Source of the DNA: Glutamicibacter nicotianae
Lineage (GTDB): Bacteria > Actinomycetota > Actinomycetes > Actinomycetales > Micrococcaceae
Direction of reading: 5' to 3'
NCBI RefSeq assembly: GCF_006539525.1
Contig: NZ_BJNE01000015.1
Location: forward strand, 1-64,000
Length of the DNA stretch: 64,000 nucleotides
Part shown: in pieces, positions 29,665-38,891 of the stretch
How the letters are laid out: each line of letters starts with the position of its first letter
How positions within the stretch are numbered: the first letter of the stretch is position 1
Program-made: the position numbers and the translations under genes
The notes under the pieces: model-generated
What the model saw: only the letters and a program-made list of their open reading frames with translations
Databases searched by the model: none
Told to the model about the DNA's origin: nothing

Positions 29665-30111
29665 CTAGACTGCGGAGAATTCATGAAGAATGCGGGCCAG
29701 CGGCGCCAGCTCAGGCTGTTCTTCGGCCTGTTTCAGTACGCGTTCCAACGTGGCATCGTGAATGGGCTTGGCTTTTTGATACAGCTCGTGGCCTGCGGGG
29801 GTCAGCTCGGTATAGATTCCACGGCGGTCATCGGCGCACAGAACTCGCGAAAGCAGGTTGCGGTCTTCGAGCCGGGTGACCAAGCGCGTGGTTGCACTCG
29901 GGCTCAAGGCGGTGGCGCGGGCGAGCTGAGCCATGCGCATATGCCACCCATCCTGCCGATTCAAGGCGTCCAATAATGTGTACTCGACCACAGAAAGGCC
30001 TACCTGGGCAGTCAGATCCTTTTCCAGTGCGGCATCGATTAATCCGTGCAATGACGCCAAAGTGCGCCATCCGCGAGCACGGATTTCGACAGCATCATCT
30101 GCGATTCCCAT
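29665..30111 (-). CDS. MarR-family transcriptional regulator
   Basis: 148 aa. Winged helix with MRMAQLARATALSPSATTRLVTRLEDRNLL and wing DDRRGIYTELTPAG, between dimerisation helices. GGAGG precedes the ATG. It is divergent from the MFS efflux gene, the classic layout for a repressor of a drug or stress transporter. The spacer contains repeats that may be its operators. Confidence 0.9.
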   Translation of the reverse strand: MGIADDAVEIRARGWRTLASLHGLIDAALEKDLTAQVGLSVVEYTLLDALNRQDGWHMRMAQLARATALSPSATTRLVTRLEDRNLLSRVLCADDRRGIYTELTPAGHELYQKAKPIHDATLERVLKQAEEQPELAPLARILHEFSAV

Positions 30112-30141
30112 GGTTCCTCCAAGAAATACTTGCTTGCGCCG

Positions 30142-30195
30142 GTTGCTTGCGTGTGCAACGATATTGGATATCGCGCAATAACAAGCGTGTGCAAC
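30142..30195. promoter_or_regulatory. putative MarR operator region
   Basis: GCGTGTGCAAC occurs at 30149-30159 and 30185-30195 (36 bp apart). The first copy is part of GTTGC-N8-GCAAC (30142-30159). Between the copies lies CGATAT-TGG-ATATCG (30159-30173), a perfect 6-bp inverted repeat. Confidence 0.5.
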
Positions 30196-30225
30196 TAATC
30201 TATCCAGTCTATCAGGAGTATCGCT

Positions 30226-31407
30226 ATGCCGCTCGGCCTTATTGCGTTAGCCATCGGTGCCTTCGGCATCGGGCTTACTGAATTTGTCATCATGGGCTTG
30301 TTGCCAGATGTGGCCGCCGACTTCGCCGTCAGCGAGGCAGCAGCTGGTTGGCTCATTTCCGGATACGCACTCAGCGTTGTGGTTGGTGCATTGGGGCTTA
30401 CAGCGGCAACCATCCGCTTGCCGCGCAAGCCGGTGCTTGTCGGCCTGCTGGTCTTGTTTATCGTTGGCAACTCGCTCACCGCAATCGCTTCAACTTATGA
30501 AGTGGCCATGCTCGGCAGGGTGATTGCCGCCTTGTGCCATGGTGCCTTCTTCGGCATCGGCTCGGTTGTAGCTGCCGACATGGTGCCGGCCAACAAGCAG
30601 GCCGGCGCCATTGCCATCATGTTCACTGGCCTGACCGCAGCCAACGTTTTGGGCGTACCCTTTGGAACCCTGCTCGGCCAGCACTCAGGGTGGCGTTCGA
30701 CCTTCTGGGCAATCTCCGGCATCGGCGTTCTGGCGCTCGTTGGGATTCTTGCACTGGTTCCGGCCATCAGGCACGTCGCCGAGGGAATCTCGCTGCGCCA
30801 GGAAATTGGCGCATTCACCTCGCTGCAGGTCTGGCTGTCCCTGGGCGTCACCATCCTGGGCTACGGCGGCATGTTCGGTGCCTTCACCTACATCGCCTAC
30901 ACCTTGACCGAAATTACCGGATTCAACGCAACCACCGTGCCTTGGCTGCTGATGCTCTTCGGAGTTGGCCTCTTCGCAGGCAACTGGATCGGCGGGCGCA
31001 TGGCCGATAAGAGCATCGACCGCACACTGCTCTTCTTCATCTCCGCGCTGCTGGTGGTGCTTGTCCTCTTCGGATTCTTTGCTGGCAATCAGGTCGCCAC
31101 CGTACTCGCTTTGCTGTTCATGGGCGGTTTCGGTTTCGGCACCGTTCCAGGACTGCAAAGCCGCATAATGCAGTACGCCGGCAATGCACCGACCCTGGCA
31201 TCCGGCGCCAATATCGGTGCATTCAATGTCGGCAATGCGCTGGGCGCATGGGCTGGCGGCCTGGGTATTGCGGCAGGCTTGGGCTACACCTCGCCGATCT
31301 GGATTGGTGCACTGATCACCCTCGTTGCGTTGCTCGTTATCGTTCTGGCCATGATCTTGGCCAAGAAGGCTTCAGTCGCATCGCCCCAGCTGGTCGCAGC
31401 CGGCTAA
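30226..31407 (+). CDS. MFS transporter, DHA1-type drug/sugar efflux family
   Basis: 393 aa with 12 predicted helices. The start MPLGLIALAIGAFGIGLTEFVIMGLLPDVA is typical of AraJ/Cmx-like DHA1 members; a degenerate GRxxDR-type loop and the motif C region (FTGLTAANVLGVPFGTLLGQ) follow. It probably exports small hydrophobic compounds by proton antiport. GGAG precedes the ATG. Divergent from marR and followed by an aldo-keto reductase 45 bases on, likely one regulated unit. Confidence 0.9.
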   Translation: MPLGLIALAIGAFGIGLTEFVIMGLLPDVAADFAVSEAAAGWLISGYALSVVVGALGLTAATIRLPRKPVLVGLLVLFIVGNSLTAIASTYEVAMLGRVIAALCHGAFFGIGSVVAADMVPANKQAGAIAIMFTGLTAANVLGVPFGTLLGQHSGWRSTFWAISGIGVLALVGILALVPAIRHVAEGISLRQEIGAFTSLQVWLSLGVTILGYGGMFGAFTYIAYTLTEITGFNATTVPWLLMLFGVGLFAGNWIGGRMADKSIDRTLLFFISALLVVLVLFGFFAGNQVATVLALLFMGGFGFGTVPGLQSRIMQYAGNAPTLASGANIGAFNVGNALGAWAGGLGIAAGLGYTSPIWIGALITLVALLVIVLAMILAKKASVASPQLVAAG

Positions 31408-31452
31408 TCCGCAGTTTTCCCCTCTCCCCCAACCAATTTTTAGGAGCTAGGC

Positions 31453-32283
31453 ATGGTTACCGCCATTCCAACCATCACCCTGAACAACGGCGTTGAAATG
31501 CCCCAAGTAGGATTTGGAGTCTTCCAGGTCCCCAACCAGGAAACCACCGACGCAGTGAGGTCGGCTCTCAAGGCTGGCTACCGCAGCATCGATACCGCCG
31601 CGATTTACGGCAACGAAGGGGGCGTCGGCAAGGCTTTGGCCGAGTCGGGCATTGCTCGCGAAGAACTGTTCATCACCTCCAAGGTCTGGATCGCCGACAT
31701 GGGGTACGAACAGACACTTGAAGCCTTTGACGCAAGCCTGCGGCGCTTGGGCCTCGACTACCTGGACCTGTTCTTGATCCATTGGCCAGCTCCCGAAAAG
31801 GACCTCTACGTTGAGACGTGGAAGGCCTTGGAAAAGCTGTACGCAGAGAACAAGGTCCGTGCCATTGGCGTGTCGAACTTCCAGCCGGATCACCTGGACA
31901 AGCTGATCGCCGAGGGAACTATCGTTCCTGCCGTGAACCAGGTGGAATTGCATCCGGCGTTGCAGAACCGCGAGGTGATTGCCGCCAACGGGCAGCACGG
32001 AATTGCCACCGAAGCCTGGAGCCCGCTCGCTCAGGGAGCGCTGCTCGCCGACGAGACCATCCTGGAGATCGCGCAGGCCCATCAGGTGACCGCCGCCCAG
32101 GTGATCCTGCGCTGGCACCTGCAGCAGGGCCGGGTGATCATCCCGAAGTCGGTGACCCCGTCACGCATCGCCGCGAACCTAGACCTGTTCGGCTTCGAGC
32201 TGTCCGCCGCGGAATTGGCATCAATTGACGCACTGGATAGCGAAGGGCGCACCGGCCCGCACCCGGAGACGTTCAACGGCTAG
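31453..32283 (+). CDS. aldo/keto reductase (2,5-diketo-D-gluconate reductase-like)
   Basis: 276 aa, a full-length AKR5-type enzyme. Catalytic tetrad residues are Asp47 (RSIDTAAIYGNE), Tyr, Lys (ITSKVW) and His (LFLIHWP), with NADP site IPKSVTPSRIAANL. A GGAG site precedes the ATG. The substrate range of this family is broad (ketogluconates, methylglyoxal, prostaglandin-like ketones). Co-location with the MarR/MFS pair hints at carbonyl detoxification. Confidence 0.92.
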   Translation: MVTAIPTITLNNGVEMPQVGFGVFQVPNQETTDAVRSALKAGYRSIDTAAIYGNEGGVGKALAESGIAREELFITSKVWIADMGYEQTLEAFDASLRRLGLDYLDLFLIHWPAPEKDLYVETWKALEKLYAENKVRAIGVSNFQPDHLDKLIAEGTIVPAVNQVELHPALQNREVIAANGQHGIATEAWSPLAQGALLADETILEIAQAHQVTAAQVILRWHLQQGRVIIPKSVTPSRIAANLDLFGFELSAAELASIDALDSEGRTGPHPETFNG

Positions 32284-32298
32284 CGGCAGTTTCCACCA

Positions 32299-32330
32299 GG
32301 CCGTCCGTCCTGCGCATGGGGCGGGCGGCC
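32299..32330 (+). terminator. hairpin after the aldo/keto reductase
   Basis: 12-bp GC-rich stem GGCCGTCCGTCC / GGGCGGGCGGCC (two G-U pairs) with an 8-nt loop, 15 bp after the stop, without a T-run. Confidence 0.5.
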
Positions 32331-32343
32331 GCACATGCTGCAT

Positions 32344-32920
32344 TCAGGGCCTGGAGGCAATGCGGCGATCCAGTTCGTTGCGCACCTGCGGCCATTCGGC
32401 TTTCAGAATTGAGAACACCACGGTGTCCCGCAGGGACCCGTCCGGCATCCGCGCATGGGCGCGCAGCACGCCGTCCTGCTTGTCACCCAAGCGGCTGACG
32501 GCCATGCGCGAACGGAGATTCATCCAGCGTTTCGAAGGCATGGCCCAGCAACAGGCGCTTGCTTTCGGCATTGGTGCCTGAACCGTGACTGCTGGCGGCG
32601 TTCCAGGTGTAGCCGATCTCCACCCGGGGCAGCACGCGGTCAATGCCGCAGTAGGTGGTCATCCCGATGATCCGGCCAGGCAGTCCGCTGACGGGATCAT
32701 TGAGCCGGGTGGTGAAGGCCAGCATCGACCCTTCCGCCTGCAACGCAAGGCGCCTGCGGATTTCTTCGCGCATGTTCTCAGTACGTGGCACCGAGGTGTA
32801 CCAGAGGTTCCACAACTCGCCGTCGCTGGCAGCCTGCACCAGACCGTCGTGGTGTTCCATGGACAACGGTTCAAGGGTGACATGGGCACCACGCAGGGTG
32901 AGTGGCTCAAGGGCATTCAT
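32344..32920 (-). pseudogene. disrupted RimJ/RimL-like GNAT acetyltransferase
   Basis: One frame from ATG 32920 gives a normal GNAT N-terminal part (LTLRGAHVTLEPLSMEHHDG ... RVEIGYTW ... ESKRLLLGHAFETLD) and then runs to an early stop at 32483. A second frame supplies the family C-terminus: NLRSRMAVSRLGDKQDGVL, then RMPDGSLRDTVVFSILKAEW, ending at 32344. About ten residues expected between HAFETL and NLRSRM are absent, so a small frame-changing deletion near 32515-32525 is the likely lesion. No rescue mechanism is apparent. Confidence 0.8.
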
Positions 32921-33012
32921 GCGAATACTGTACGCGCCGAAATACCATCGCGGCACCCCTGCGCTGCTGCCAGTTTCTGCGGTGGGATGGCATTGCAGGA
33001 TCCGGGAACCGA

Positions 33013-34200
33013 TTAGCCGGCGCTCTGCGGACGTTCCGCGGATGAAGCCGTGGAACGCATCATGCTGGCACCGCCTGCCGCCGCCACAGCGCAGGCAACA
33101 GCCAGTGCTCCCAGGCCCAGCGGCAGGGTAGCCGCACCGGCCACCAGACCCACGAGGATCGGTCCGCCGGCATCTCCCACTTCGCGTCCGAGCTCGGCGC
33201 TGCCCATGGTGCGGCCCATGCGCTCTGGAGGCGTGGTAGCGGCCAAGCGTGCGAATCCGAGCGGGGTAATCAGGCCGACTCCCACGCCGATTGCCGCCGC
33301 GCCCAGCAAGATCACCGGCAGTGACGGAACAGCCGCGAACAGCACCACCGCTGCAATCAGCAGGACCGCACCAGCCAGCATCAGGGTATTGGCCCGTTGC
33401 GGGGCGGCATCGTGGATCCGCCCGATCCGCGGCTGCACCACGGCCGAGATGACGGCCAGGATGCTGACGGCTCCCATGCCGAGGATCGGGTCGGCGCCGA
33501 GGCGGGCTGCGAGCAGCGGGATGAAGCCCACCGCGGCTCCCAGGATCGCGGTGGCAGCAGCCAACAGGAGCACCGGGCCAAGGAAGGCTGGTGCGGTGGA
33601 TTGCTTCACCACGTCAGCTAGCGTGGCACGCTGCTTGGGCAGGACCGGTATGGAAGGCATGTGCAGGGCGGTCCACAGCGCTGCGCCCAGCGAGAGCACT
33701 GCCAGAACCAGGAAGAGCGCTGGCAGGCCAGCCCAGGTGATGAGGGCCGCTCCCAGCAGCGGACCGCCGGCATACCCGAGCCCCTTCCAGGAACCATATT
33801 TGCCGAAGTAGCGTCCGGCCAAGGACGGCCCGACCATCCGGGCTACGGCCGAAGAGGAAGCGGGGGAGAAGCCTGCCGCTGCGGCTCCCTGAGCCAAACG
33901 CGCCATGGCGAGCAGCAGCGGGGAAGCAGCGAAGGCGCCGAGCAGCGAGGCCGCCGCAAATACCAGCAGCCCGCCCACGATTACCGGCTTCACCCCGATC
34001 CGGTCGCTCAGTGCGCCGAAGACCGGTTTCAAGATGACCTCGGCGATGTCGTAGGTCGCCAGGATGAGGCCAAGGGCGGCAAAAGTCAGGCCGAGATTAT
34101 CGGTTTCGGTGCCCAATGCCGCCGCGATGCCATGGGCGCCGAAAGCCGTCGTGAATCCTGCCAAGTACAGCGGACCCATGCCGCGTTTCTGATCAACCAC
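33013..34200 (-). CDS. MFS transporter
   Basis: 395 aa from GTG 34200; an ATG seven codons in is the alternative, but TAAACT stands 6 nt before the GTG. 12 hydrophobic helices; motif A variant GALSDRIGVKP, and LAQGAAAAGFSPASSSAVARMVGP in the drug-resistance position. Very Ala/Gly-rich, typical of actinobacterial exporters. Substrate unknown. Shares the strand with the LysR gene upstream, 146 bp away. Confidence 0.88.
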   Translation of the reverse strand: MVDQKRGMGPLYLAGFTTAFGAHGIAAALGTETDNLGLTFAALGLILATYDIAEVILKPVFGALSDRIGVKPVIVGGLLVFAAASLLGAFAASPLLLAMARLAQGAAAAGFSPASSSAVARMVGPSLAGRYFGKYGSWKGLGYAGGPLLGAALITWAGLPALFLVLAVLSLGAALWTALHMPSIPVLPKQRATLADVVKQSTAPAFLGPVLLLAAATAILGAAVGFIPLLAARLGADPILGMGAVSILAVISAVVQPRIGRIHDAAPQRANTLMLAGAVLLIAAVVLFAAVPSLPVILLGAAAIGVGVGLITPLGFARLAATTPPERMGRTMGSAELGREVGDAGGPILVGLVAGAATLPLGLGALAVACAVAAAGGASMMRSTASSAERPQSAG

Positions 34201-34206
34201 GCCCCC

Positions 34207-34212
34207 AGTTTA
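34207..34212 (-). promoter_or_regulatory. -10 hexamer TAAACT, predicted leaderless
   Basis: Minus-strand TAAACT, 6 nt before the GTG at 34200. Confidence 0.45.
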
Positions 34213-34346
34213 ACTGCGAGACTCGTGGAGATGGCCATTCGGCGTGCATATTTCGGAGGTTGGCTCCGGTACGCGTTCCTTGCAGATTCTCAGGCAGCCA
34301 GGATTGATTCAGTGGCGGCTTCGGTGCGTAGGCAGGAAGTTAACGG

Positions 34347-35252
34347 CTAGGCGCCGACAAGCCCCCGGATGGTCTGCCGTATCGCCTCGATGACGTCCAT
34401 GACTGGTTCTCGGTGGAGGTGCTCCGCACGAACCAGAACGTCGATTTGTCGACCGGCTGAGAGGCCTTTGATTGGTCGTAAAGTCACCGTGTTGTCCAGT
34501 GACTTCCGTGCTGTATAGCGAGGCAGGATCCCGAGGCAGCCGCTGGCTTCAACCAGGGCTCCGGCGGTGGCGTAGTCATTGACCCGGTGCTCGATTCGCG
34601 GAGCTTGGCCGGCCAGTGCAGCGATGGTTTCAAGGACGTCGGCCGGGGAGTAGCCGGAGCGCGAAACGACCCAGGGCTCGTCGATGACCTGCTCGGGGGA
34701 GAGCTGCTCGAATTCGGCCAGCGGATGGTCCCGGTGGATTGCGACGTCCAGCGGTTCGAAAGCCAGTGGTATGACGCTGATCCGGTCTTCTGGCCACGGG
34801 GCCGTGTGCGGCATCCGGTGTGCCAATACCAAGTCGTATGTCGAGGTCAGGGCAGGGAAATCCTGCTGCGAGACGTCCTCGTCGGAAAAGCGCAACGGGG
34901 GCAACTGGCCTTCCGGGTAGGTCAGCAGCGGGGCGAAGATGGTCTGCCCGATGGAGTGGAATCCGGCGATCCGGATGGGGGTGTCCCGTTCCTGTTCCTG
35001 GGTGCGGATTCTCGCTGAGACCTCTGCCAGGGTCGAAGCGACCGAGGCCGCTGCGGAGGCCAGCAGTTTTCCCTCTGCAGTCAGCACCAGCCTGCGTCCG
35101 TCCTTCTGGGTCAGGGGCGCAGGGAAGTTGCGTTGCAATTGCGCCAAATGCTGCGAGACCGCCGAAGGCGAGACGAAAAGGGCCTTGGCTACAGCATTAA
35201 CGCTGCCCAGATCCGCGAGTTCACGCAGAATCCTCAACTGATGCAATTCCAT
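34347..35252 (-). CDS. LysR-family transcriptional regulator
   Basis: 301 aa. N-terminal HTH (LHQLRILRELADLGSVNAVAKAL, VSPSAVSQHLAQL) and a two-lobed effector domain. It is divergent from tdh-kbl with 134 bp between, so it probably controls threonine breakdown. The inducer is not known. Its start has TAGTAT 7 nt upstream, and the proximal inverted repeat overlaps where its -35 would be, suggesting autoregulation. Confidence 0.9.
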   Translation of the reverse strand: MELHQLRILRELADLGSVNAVAKALFVSPSAVSQHLAQLQRNFPAPLTQKDGRRLVLTAEGKLLASAAASVASTLAEVSARIRTQEQERDTPIRIAGFHSIGQTIFAPLLTYPEGQLPPLRFSDEDVSQQDFPALTSTYDLVLAHRMPHTAPWPEDRISVIPLAFEPLDVAIHRDHPLAEFEQLSPEQVIDEPWVVSRSGYSPADVLETIAALAGQAPRIEHRVNDYATAGALVEASGCLGILPRYTARKSLDNTVTLRPIKGLSAGRQIDVLVRAEHLHREPVMDVIEAIRQTIRGLVGA

Positions 35253-35259
35253 GAAGTAA

Positions 35260-35265
35260 ATACTA
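35260..35265 (-). promoter_or_regulatory. -10 hexamer TAGTAT, predicted leaderless lysR mRNA
   Basis: Minus-strand TAGTAT, 7 nt before the LysR ATG at 35252. Confidence 0.5.
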
Positions 35266-35273
35266 AATCGTTG

Positions 35274-35292
35274 GATCAGTAAATCAGTGATC
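35274..35292. promoter_or_regulatory. putative LysR binding site
   Basis: GATCA-N9-TGATC inverted repeat in the lysR-tdh divergent region. Spacing and AT-rich centre fit a LysR-type box. Confidence 0.45.
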
Positions 35293-35386
35293 TTCTAAGG
35301 TGTTACCTCGAGCTGTTGGGTGCGACACTTGAAGCGACCCCATGTCTGTCTTGCGCACAGCAGGTGCCCAATCCTAAGGAACCAGC

Positions 35387-36439
35387 ATGAAAGCACTGTA
35401 CAAGTCCGGCCCGCACGCGGGACTGGAACTCGTTGATCGCCCAGAACCGGAAACCGGCGCGCACGACGTGAAGATCCGCGTCATGACCGCTGGCATCTGC
35501 GGCACCGACCTGCACATCGAAGCCTACGACGATGCCGCCAAGGCCATGATCAACACCCCGCTGGTTCCCGGACACGAATTCTATGGCGAGGTCGTGGAGG
35601 TCGGCAGCTTCGTCCACGGTGTCAAGGTCGGCGACCGCGTCTCCGGCGAAGGGCATGTCGTGTGCGGGCTGTGCCGCAACTGCCGCGCCGGCCGCAAGCA
35701 GATGTGCATCAACGTCGACTCGGTCGGTGTCCAGCGCGATGGCGCCTTCGCCGAATACGTGGTCATCCCCGAAAGCAACGTCTACATCCACCGCGACGAG
35801 CGCATCACCCCGCTGCTCGGCGCCATCTTCGACCCTTTCGGCAATGCCGTGCACACCGCGCTGCAATTCCCGATGGTCGGCGAGGATGTGCTGATCACCG
35901 GTGCAGGCCCCATCGGCCTGATGGCCGCGGCAGTGGCCCGCCACGTCGGCGCCCGCAACATCGCCATCACCGATGTCTCCGAGCAGCGCCTGGAACTGGC
36001 CCAGAGCATGGGCATCGACCTGGCCGTGAACGTCGCGAACACCCGCATCAGGGAAGCGCAGCAGCAGCTGGGCATGGTCGAAGGCTTCGACTACGGCATG
36101 GAAATGTCCGGGCATAAGACCGCCTTGCCGGAAATGATCGAGAACATGAACCACGGCGGCAAGATCTGCATGCTCGGGCTGCCCAGCACCTCCATCGATA
36201 TCAACTGGGGCAAGGTGGTCACCCACATGCTGACCCTGCGCGGCATCTACGGCCGCGAGATGTTCGAGACCTGGTACGCCATGAGCGCCATGCTCACCTC
36301 CTCGGAAGTGATGCGCGAGCGCATTGCCTCGGTGGTGACCGACTTCCTGCCGGCCACCGAATGGCAGCAGGGCTTCGAAGCTGCCCGCAGCGGCCACGGC
36401 GGCAAGGTCGTGCTCGACTGGACCGTTTTCCCAGGCTAA
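35387..36439 (+). CDS. tdh: L-threonine 3-dehydrogenase (zinc, MDR family)
   Basis: 350 aa. Catalytic zinc motif GICGTDLHI and [13 protein letters not shown], structural zinc cysteines in [18 protein letters not shown] fold [15 protein letters not shown]. It oxidises L-threonine to 2-amino-3-oxobutanoate. AAGGAA lies upstream of the ATG. It is followed 31 bases later by kbl, the partner that cleaves the product. Confidence 0.95.
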   Translation: MKALYKSGPHAGLELVDRPEPETGAHDVKIRVMTAGICGTDLHIEAYDDAAKAMINTPLVPGHEFYGEVVEVGSFVHGVKVGDRVSGEGHVVCGLCRNCRAGRKQMCINVDSVGVQRDGAFAEYVVIPESNVYIHRDERITPLLGAIFDPFGNAVHTALQFPMVGEDVLITGAGPIGLMAAAVARHVGARNIAITDVSEQRLELAQSMGIDLAVNVANTRIREAQQQLGMVEGFDYGMEMSGHKTALPEMIENMNHGGKICMLGLPSTSIDINWGKVVTHMLTLRGIYGREMFETWYAMSAMLTSSEVMRERIASVVTDFLPATEWQQGFEAARSGHGGKVVLDWTVFPG

Positions 36440-36470
36440 GAATTTCCCGGATCAACAAGGAGTATTTGCA

Positions 36471-37670
36471 ATGTACACGGATCTCAAAGACCAGCTTGCC
36501 GCCGAACTGGACGAGCTGAAGTCCTCCGGCCTGTTCAAGGCAGAACGCCACATCGACTCGGCCCAGTCCGCGTCCATCCTGGCAGGCTCGCTGGGTGACG
36601 ATGCACGGAAGGTGCTGAATTTCTGCGCCAACAACTACCTGGGGCTGGCCGATAACCAGCAGATCATCGACGCCGCCAAGTCCGCCATGGACGAGCGCGG
36701 CTTCGGCATGGCCTCGGTCCGCTTCATCTGCGGCACCCAGGACCTGCACCTGGAATTGGAATCCCGGCTCTCGAAGTTCCTGGGCACCGACGACACCATC
36801 CTGTTCTCCAGCTGCTTCGATGCCAACGGCGGCGTTTTCGAGTCGCTGTTCGGCAAGGAAGACGCCATCATCTCCGATGCGCTGAACCACGCATCGATCA
36901 TCGACGGCATCCGCCTGTCCAAGGCCGCGCGCTTCCGCTATGCCAACCAGGACATGGCCGATTTGGAAACCCAACTGCAGGCCGCCGCGCAGCTCAACGA
37001 CGGGGCGGGTGCACGCCGCACCATCATCGTCACCGACGGCGTCTTCTCCATGGACGGCTACCTGGCACCGCTCGAAGCCATCTGCGATTTGGCCGACAAG
37101 TACAACGCGCTGGTCATGGTCGATGATTCCCATGCGGTAGGCTTCATGGGCGCCACCGGCGCCGGCACCCCCGAGCATGCAGGGGTCTCGGACCGCGTGG
37201 ACATCTACACCGGCACCTTCGGCAAGGCCCTGGGTGGCGCCTCGGGCGGCTATGTTTCCGGCCGCGGCGATATCGTCGCGATGCTGCGCCAGAAGGCCCG
37301 CCCGTACCTGTTCTCCAACTCGCTGGCCCCGTCGATTGTCGCCGCAACCCTCAAGGCGCTGGACCTCGTGGTGGATTCCGGGGACTTGCGCGAGAAGCTC
37401 TTCGAGAACGCCGCGCATTTCCGCCGCCGCATGACCGAAGAGGGCTTCGAGCTGCTCGACGGCGAGCACGCCATCATCCCTGTGATGTTCGGCGACGCGG
37501 TCAAGGCCGCAGAGGTGGCAGGCAAGATGCTGGAACAGGGCGTCTTCGTGACCGCCTTCAGCTTCCCGGTGGTGCCCAAGGGCGCCGCGCGCATCCGCGT
37601 GCAGCTCTCCGCCGCGCATTCGGCCGAGGACATCGAGGCTTGCGTGCAGGCCTTCGTTGCCAGCCGCTGA
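36471..37670 (+). CDS. kbl: glycine C-acetyltransferase (2-amino-3-ketobutyrate CoA ligase)
   Basis: 399 aa. Alpha-oxoamine synthase of the PLP fold: [53 protein letters not shown] and PLP Lys in [13 protein letters not shown]. It converts 2-amino-3-oxobutanoate and CoA to glycine and acetyl-CoA, completing threonine catabolism begun by Tdh. AAGGAG lies upstream of the ATG. Confidence 0.96.
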   Translation: MYTDLKDQLAAELDELKSSGLFKAERHIDSAQSASILAGSLGDDARKVLNFCANNYLGLADNQQIIDAAKSAMDERGFGMASVRFICGTQDLHLELESRLSKFLGTDDTILFSSCFDANGGVFESLFGKEDAIISDALNHASIIDGIRLSKAARFRYANQDMADLETQLQAAAQLNDGAGARRTIIVTDGVFSMDGYLAPLEAICDLADKYNALVMVDDSHAVGFMGATGAGTPEHAGVSDRVDIYTGTFGKALGGASGGYVSGRGDIVAMLRQKARPYLFSNSLAPSIVAATLKALDLVVDSGDLREKLFENAAHFRRRMTEEGFELLDGEHAIIPVMFGDAVKAAEVAGKMLEQGVFVTAFSFPVVPKGAARIRVQLSAAHSAEDIEACVQAFVASR

Positions 37671-37740
37671 CCAGCTCGGTTGGCCCGGCGCCGTGTTTCA
37701 ATAGGGATGACGAATTGGCATAACCAAAGGCGGAGGACTC

Positions 37741-38757
37741 ATGGCTACCAGGGATGATGTGGCGCGCTTGGCCGGTGTATCTCCCAGTACCGTGTCCTAC
37801 GTGATCAGCGGCCGGCGCAGCATTTCCGAGGCGACCAAGGCCAGGGTCCTGGCGGCCATGCGGGAGCTGAACTACACCCCGGATGCCTTTGCCCAGGGCC
37901 TGGCCGGATCCCGCCGGGGGATCCTTGCCCTGCACTTTCCCACCAGCGTGGACGGCTATTCCTCCACCGAGTTCGAATACGTCACCGCCGCAATGGAGCG
38001 TGCCCGCGCGCTGGGCTACCACATGCTCTTATGGTCCAATCCGATGACCGATGTCATGGGATTGGAAAGCCTGGTCGGGCAGAAGTTGGTGGCCGGGGTG
38101 CTGCTGATGGAAGTATCGATCAATGACCCGCGCTTCGATGTCCTGCGGCGCGCGGGCATACCTTTCGCTTCCATTGGCCGTCCCGATGACAATGCCGACC
38201 TGTCCTATGTCGATAATGATTTCGCCCAGGCCGGGCGCATCGCGGTGGACTACCTGGCGGACCTCGGCCACCAATCCATCATGTACATCAACGTCTCCGT
38301 GGAAGACCAGGAGGCCGGTAACGGTCCGGCTATCCGCACGACCCGCGCCATCTCTGAAGCCGTGCGCCTCCGCGGCATGTCGATGCAGGAAGTCCCGGTG
38401 GAAAACAACGCGCGCGGCGGACGGACGGCGTTGGATGCCTACCGGGACCTGCACCCCCGCCCCACGGCGGTGCTGGCGCTCAAGGAATTCGCCACTGCCG
38501 GTTTCGTCAACGCCGCTGGCATGGCGTCGTTGCGCATCCCAGAAGACCTCTCGGTAATTGCATTGGGTGTCGGCGATCGCTCGGCCGAAATGGTAGCCCC
38601 GGCACTGACCACGGTCGCCCCACCGGGCGAGGCGGTCTCCCATGCGGCGGTGGACGCACTGGTGCAGAAAATCGAAGGCCGTTCCCAGGGTGCCATGCAG
38701 CAGCTTATCGCGCCGCTGATGACGGTTCGCGACAGCACCGGCCCGGCTCCGCGCTGA
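37741..38757 (+). CDS. LacI-family transcriptional regulator
   Basis: 338 aa. N-terminal LacI helix-turn-helix TRDDVARLAGVSPSTVSYVISG plus hinge, then a periplasmic-binding-protein-like sugar domain (LSYVDNDFAQAGRIAVDYLADLGH). GGAGG lies before the ATG. It stands just upstream of the alpha-glucoside-type ABC genes on the same strand and probably represses them, with a palindrome overlapping their promoter. Confidence 0.93.
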   Translation: MATRDDVARLAGVSPSTVSYVISGRRSISEATKARVLAAMRELNYTPDAFAQGLAGSRRGILALHFPTSVDGYSSTEFEYVTAAMERARALGYHMLLWSNPMTDVMGLESLVGQKLVAGVLLMEVSINDPRFDVLRRAGIPFASIGRPDDNADLSYVDNDFAQAGRIAVDYLADLGHQSIMYINVSVEDQEAGNGPAIRTTRAISEAVRLRGMSMQEVPVENNARGGRTALDAYRDLHPRPTAVLALKEFATAGFVNAAGMASLRIPEDLSVIALGVGDRSAEMVAPALTTVAPPGEAVSHAAVDALVQKIEGRSQGAMQQLIAPLMTVRDSTGPAPR

Positions 38758-38798
38758 GCATCCCACGACAATCTCTGGACGATCGTCTTCCATAGGTG

Positions 38799-38828
38799 TT
38801 GACGCGCGTCGATGATCTACGTCACTAT
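38799..38828 (+). promoter_or_regulatory. promoter of the sugar ABC operon with LacI-like operator
   Basis: -35 TTGACG (38799-38804), 18-nt spacer, -10 CACTAT (38823-38828). The perfect palindrome GACGCGCGTC (38801-38810), with the central CG common for LacI members, overlaps the -35. Confidence 0.5.
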
Positions 38829-38891
38829 AGAGGGGATCATTCGTGCCAGGCCGCTTCACTCGGCAAGGTACTAGTCAACGTGGAGGGCATC

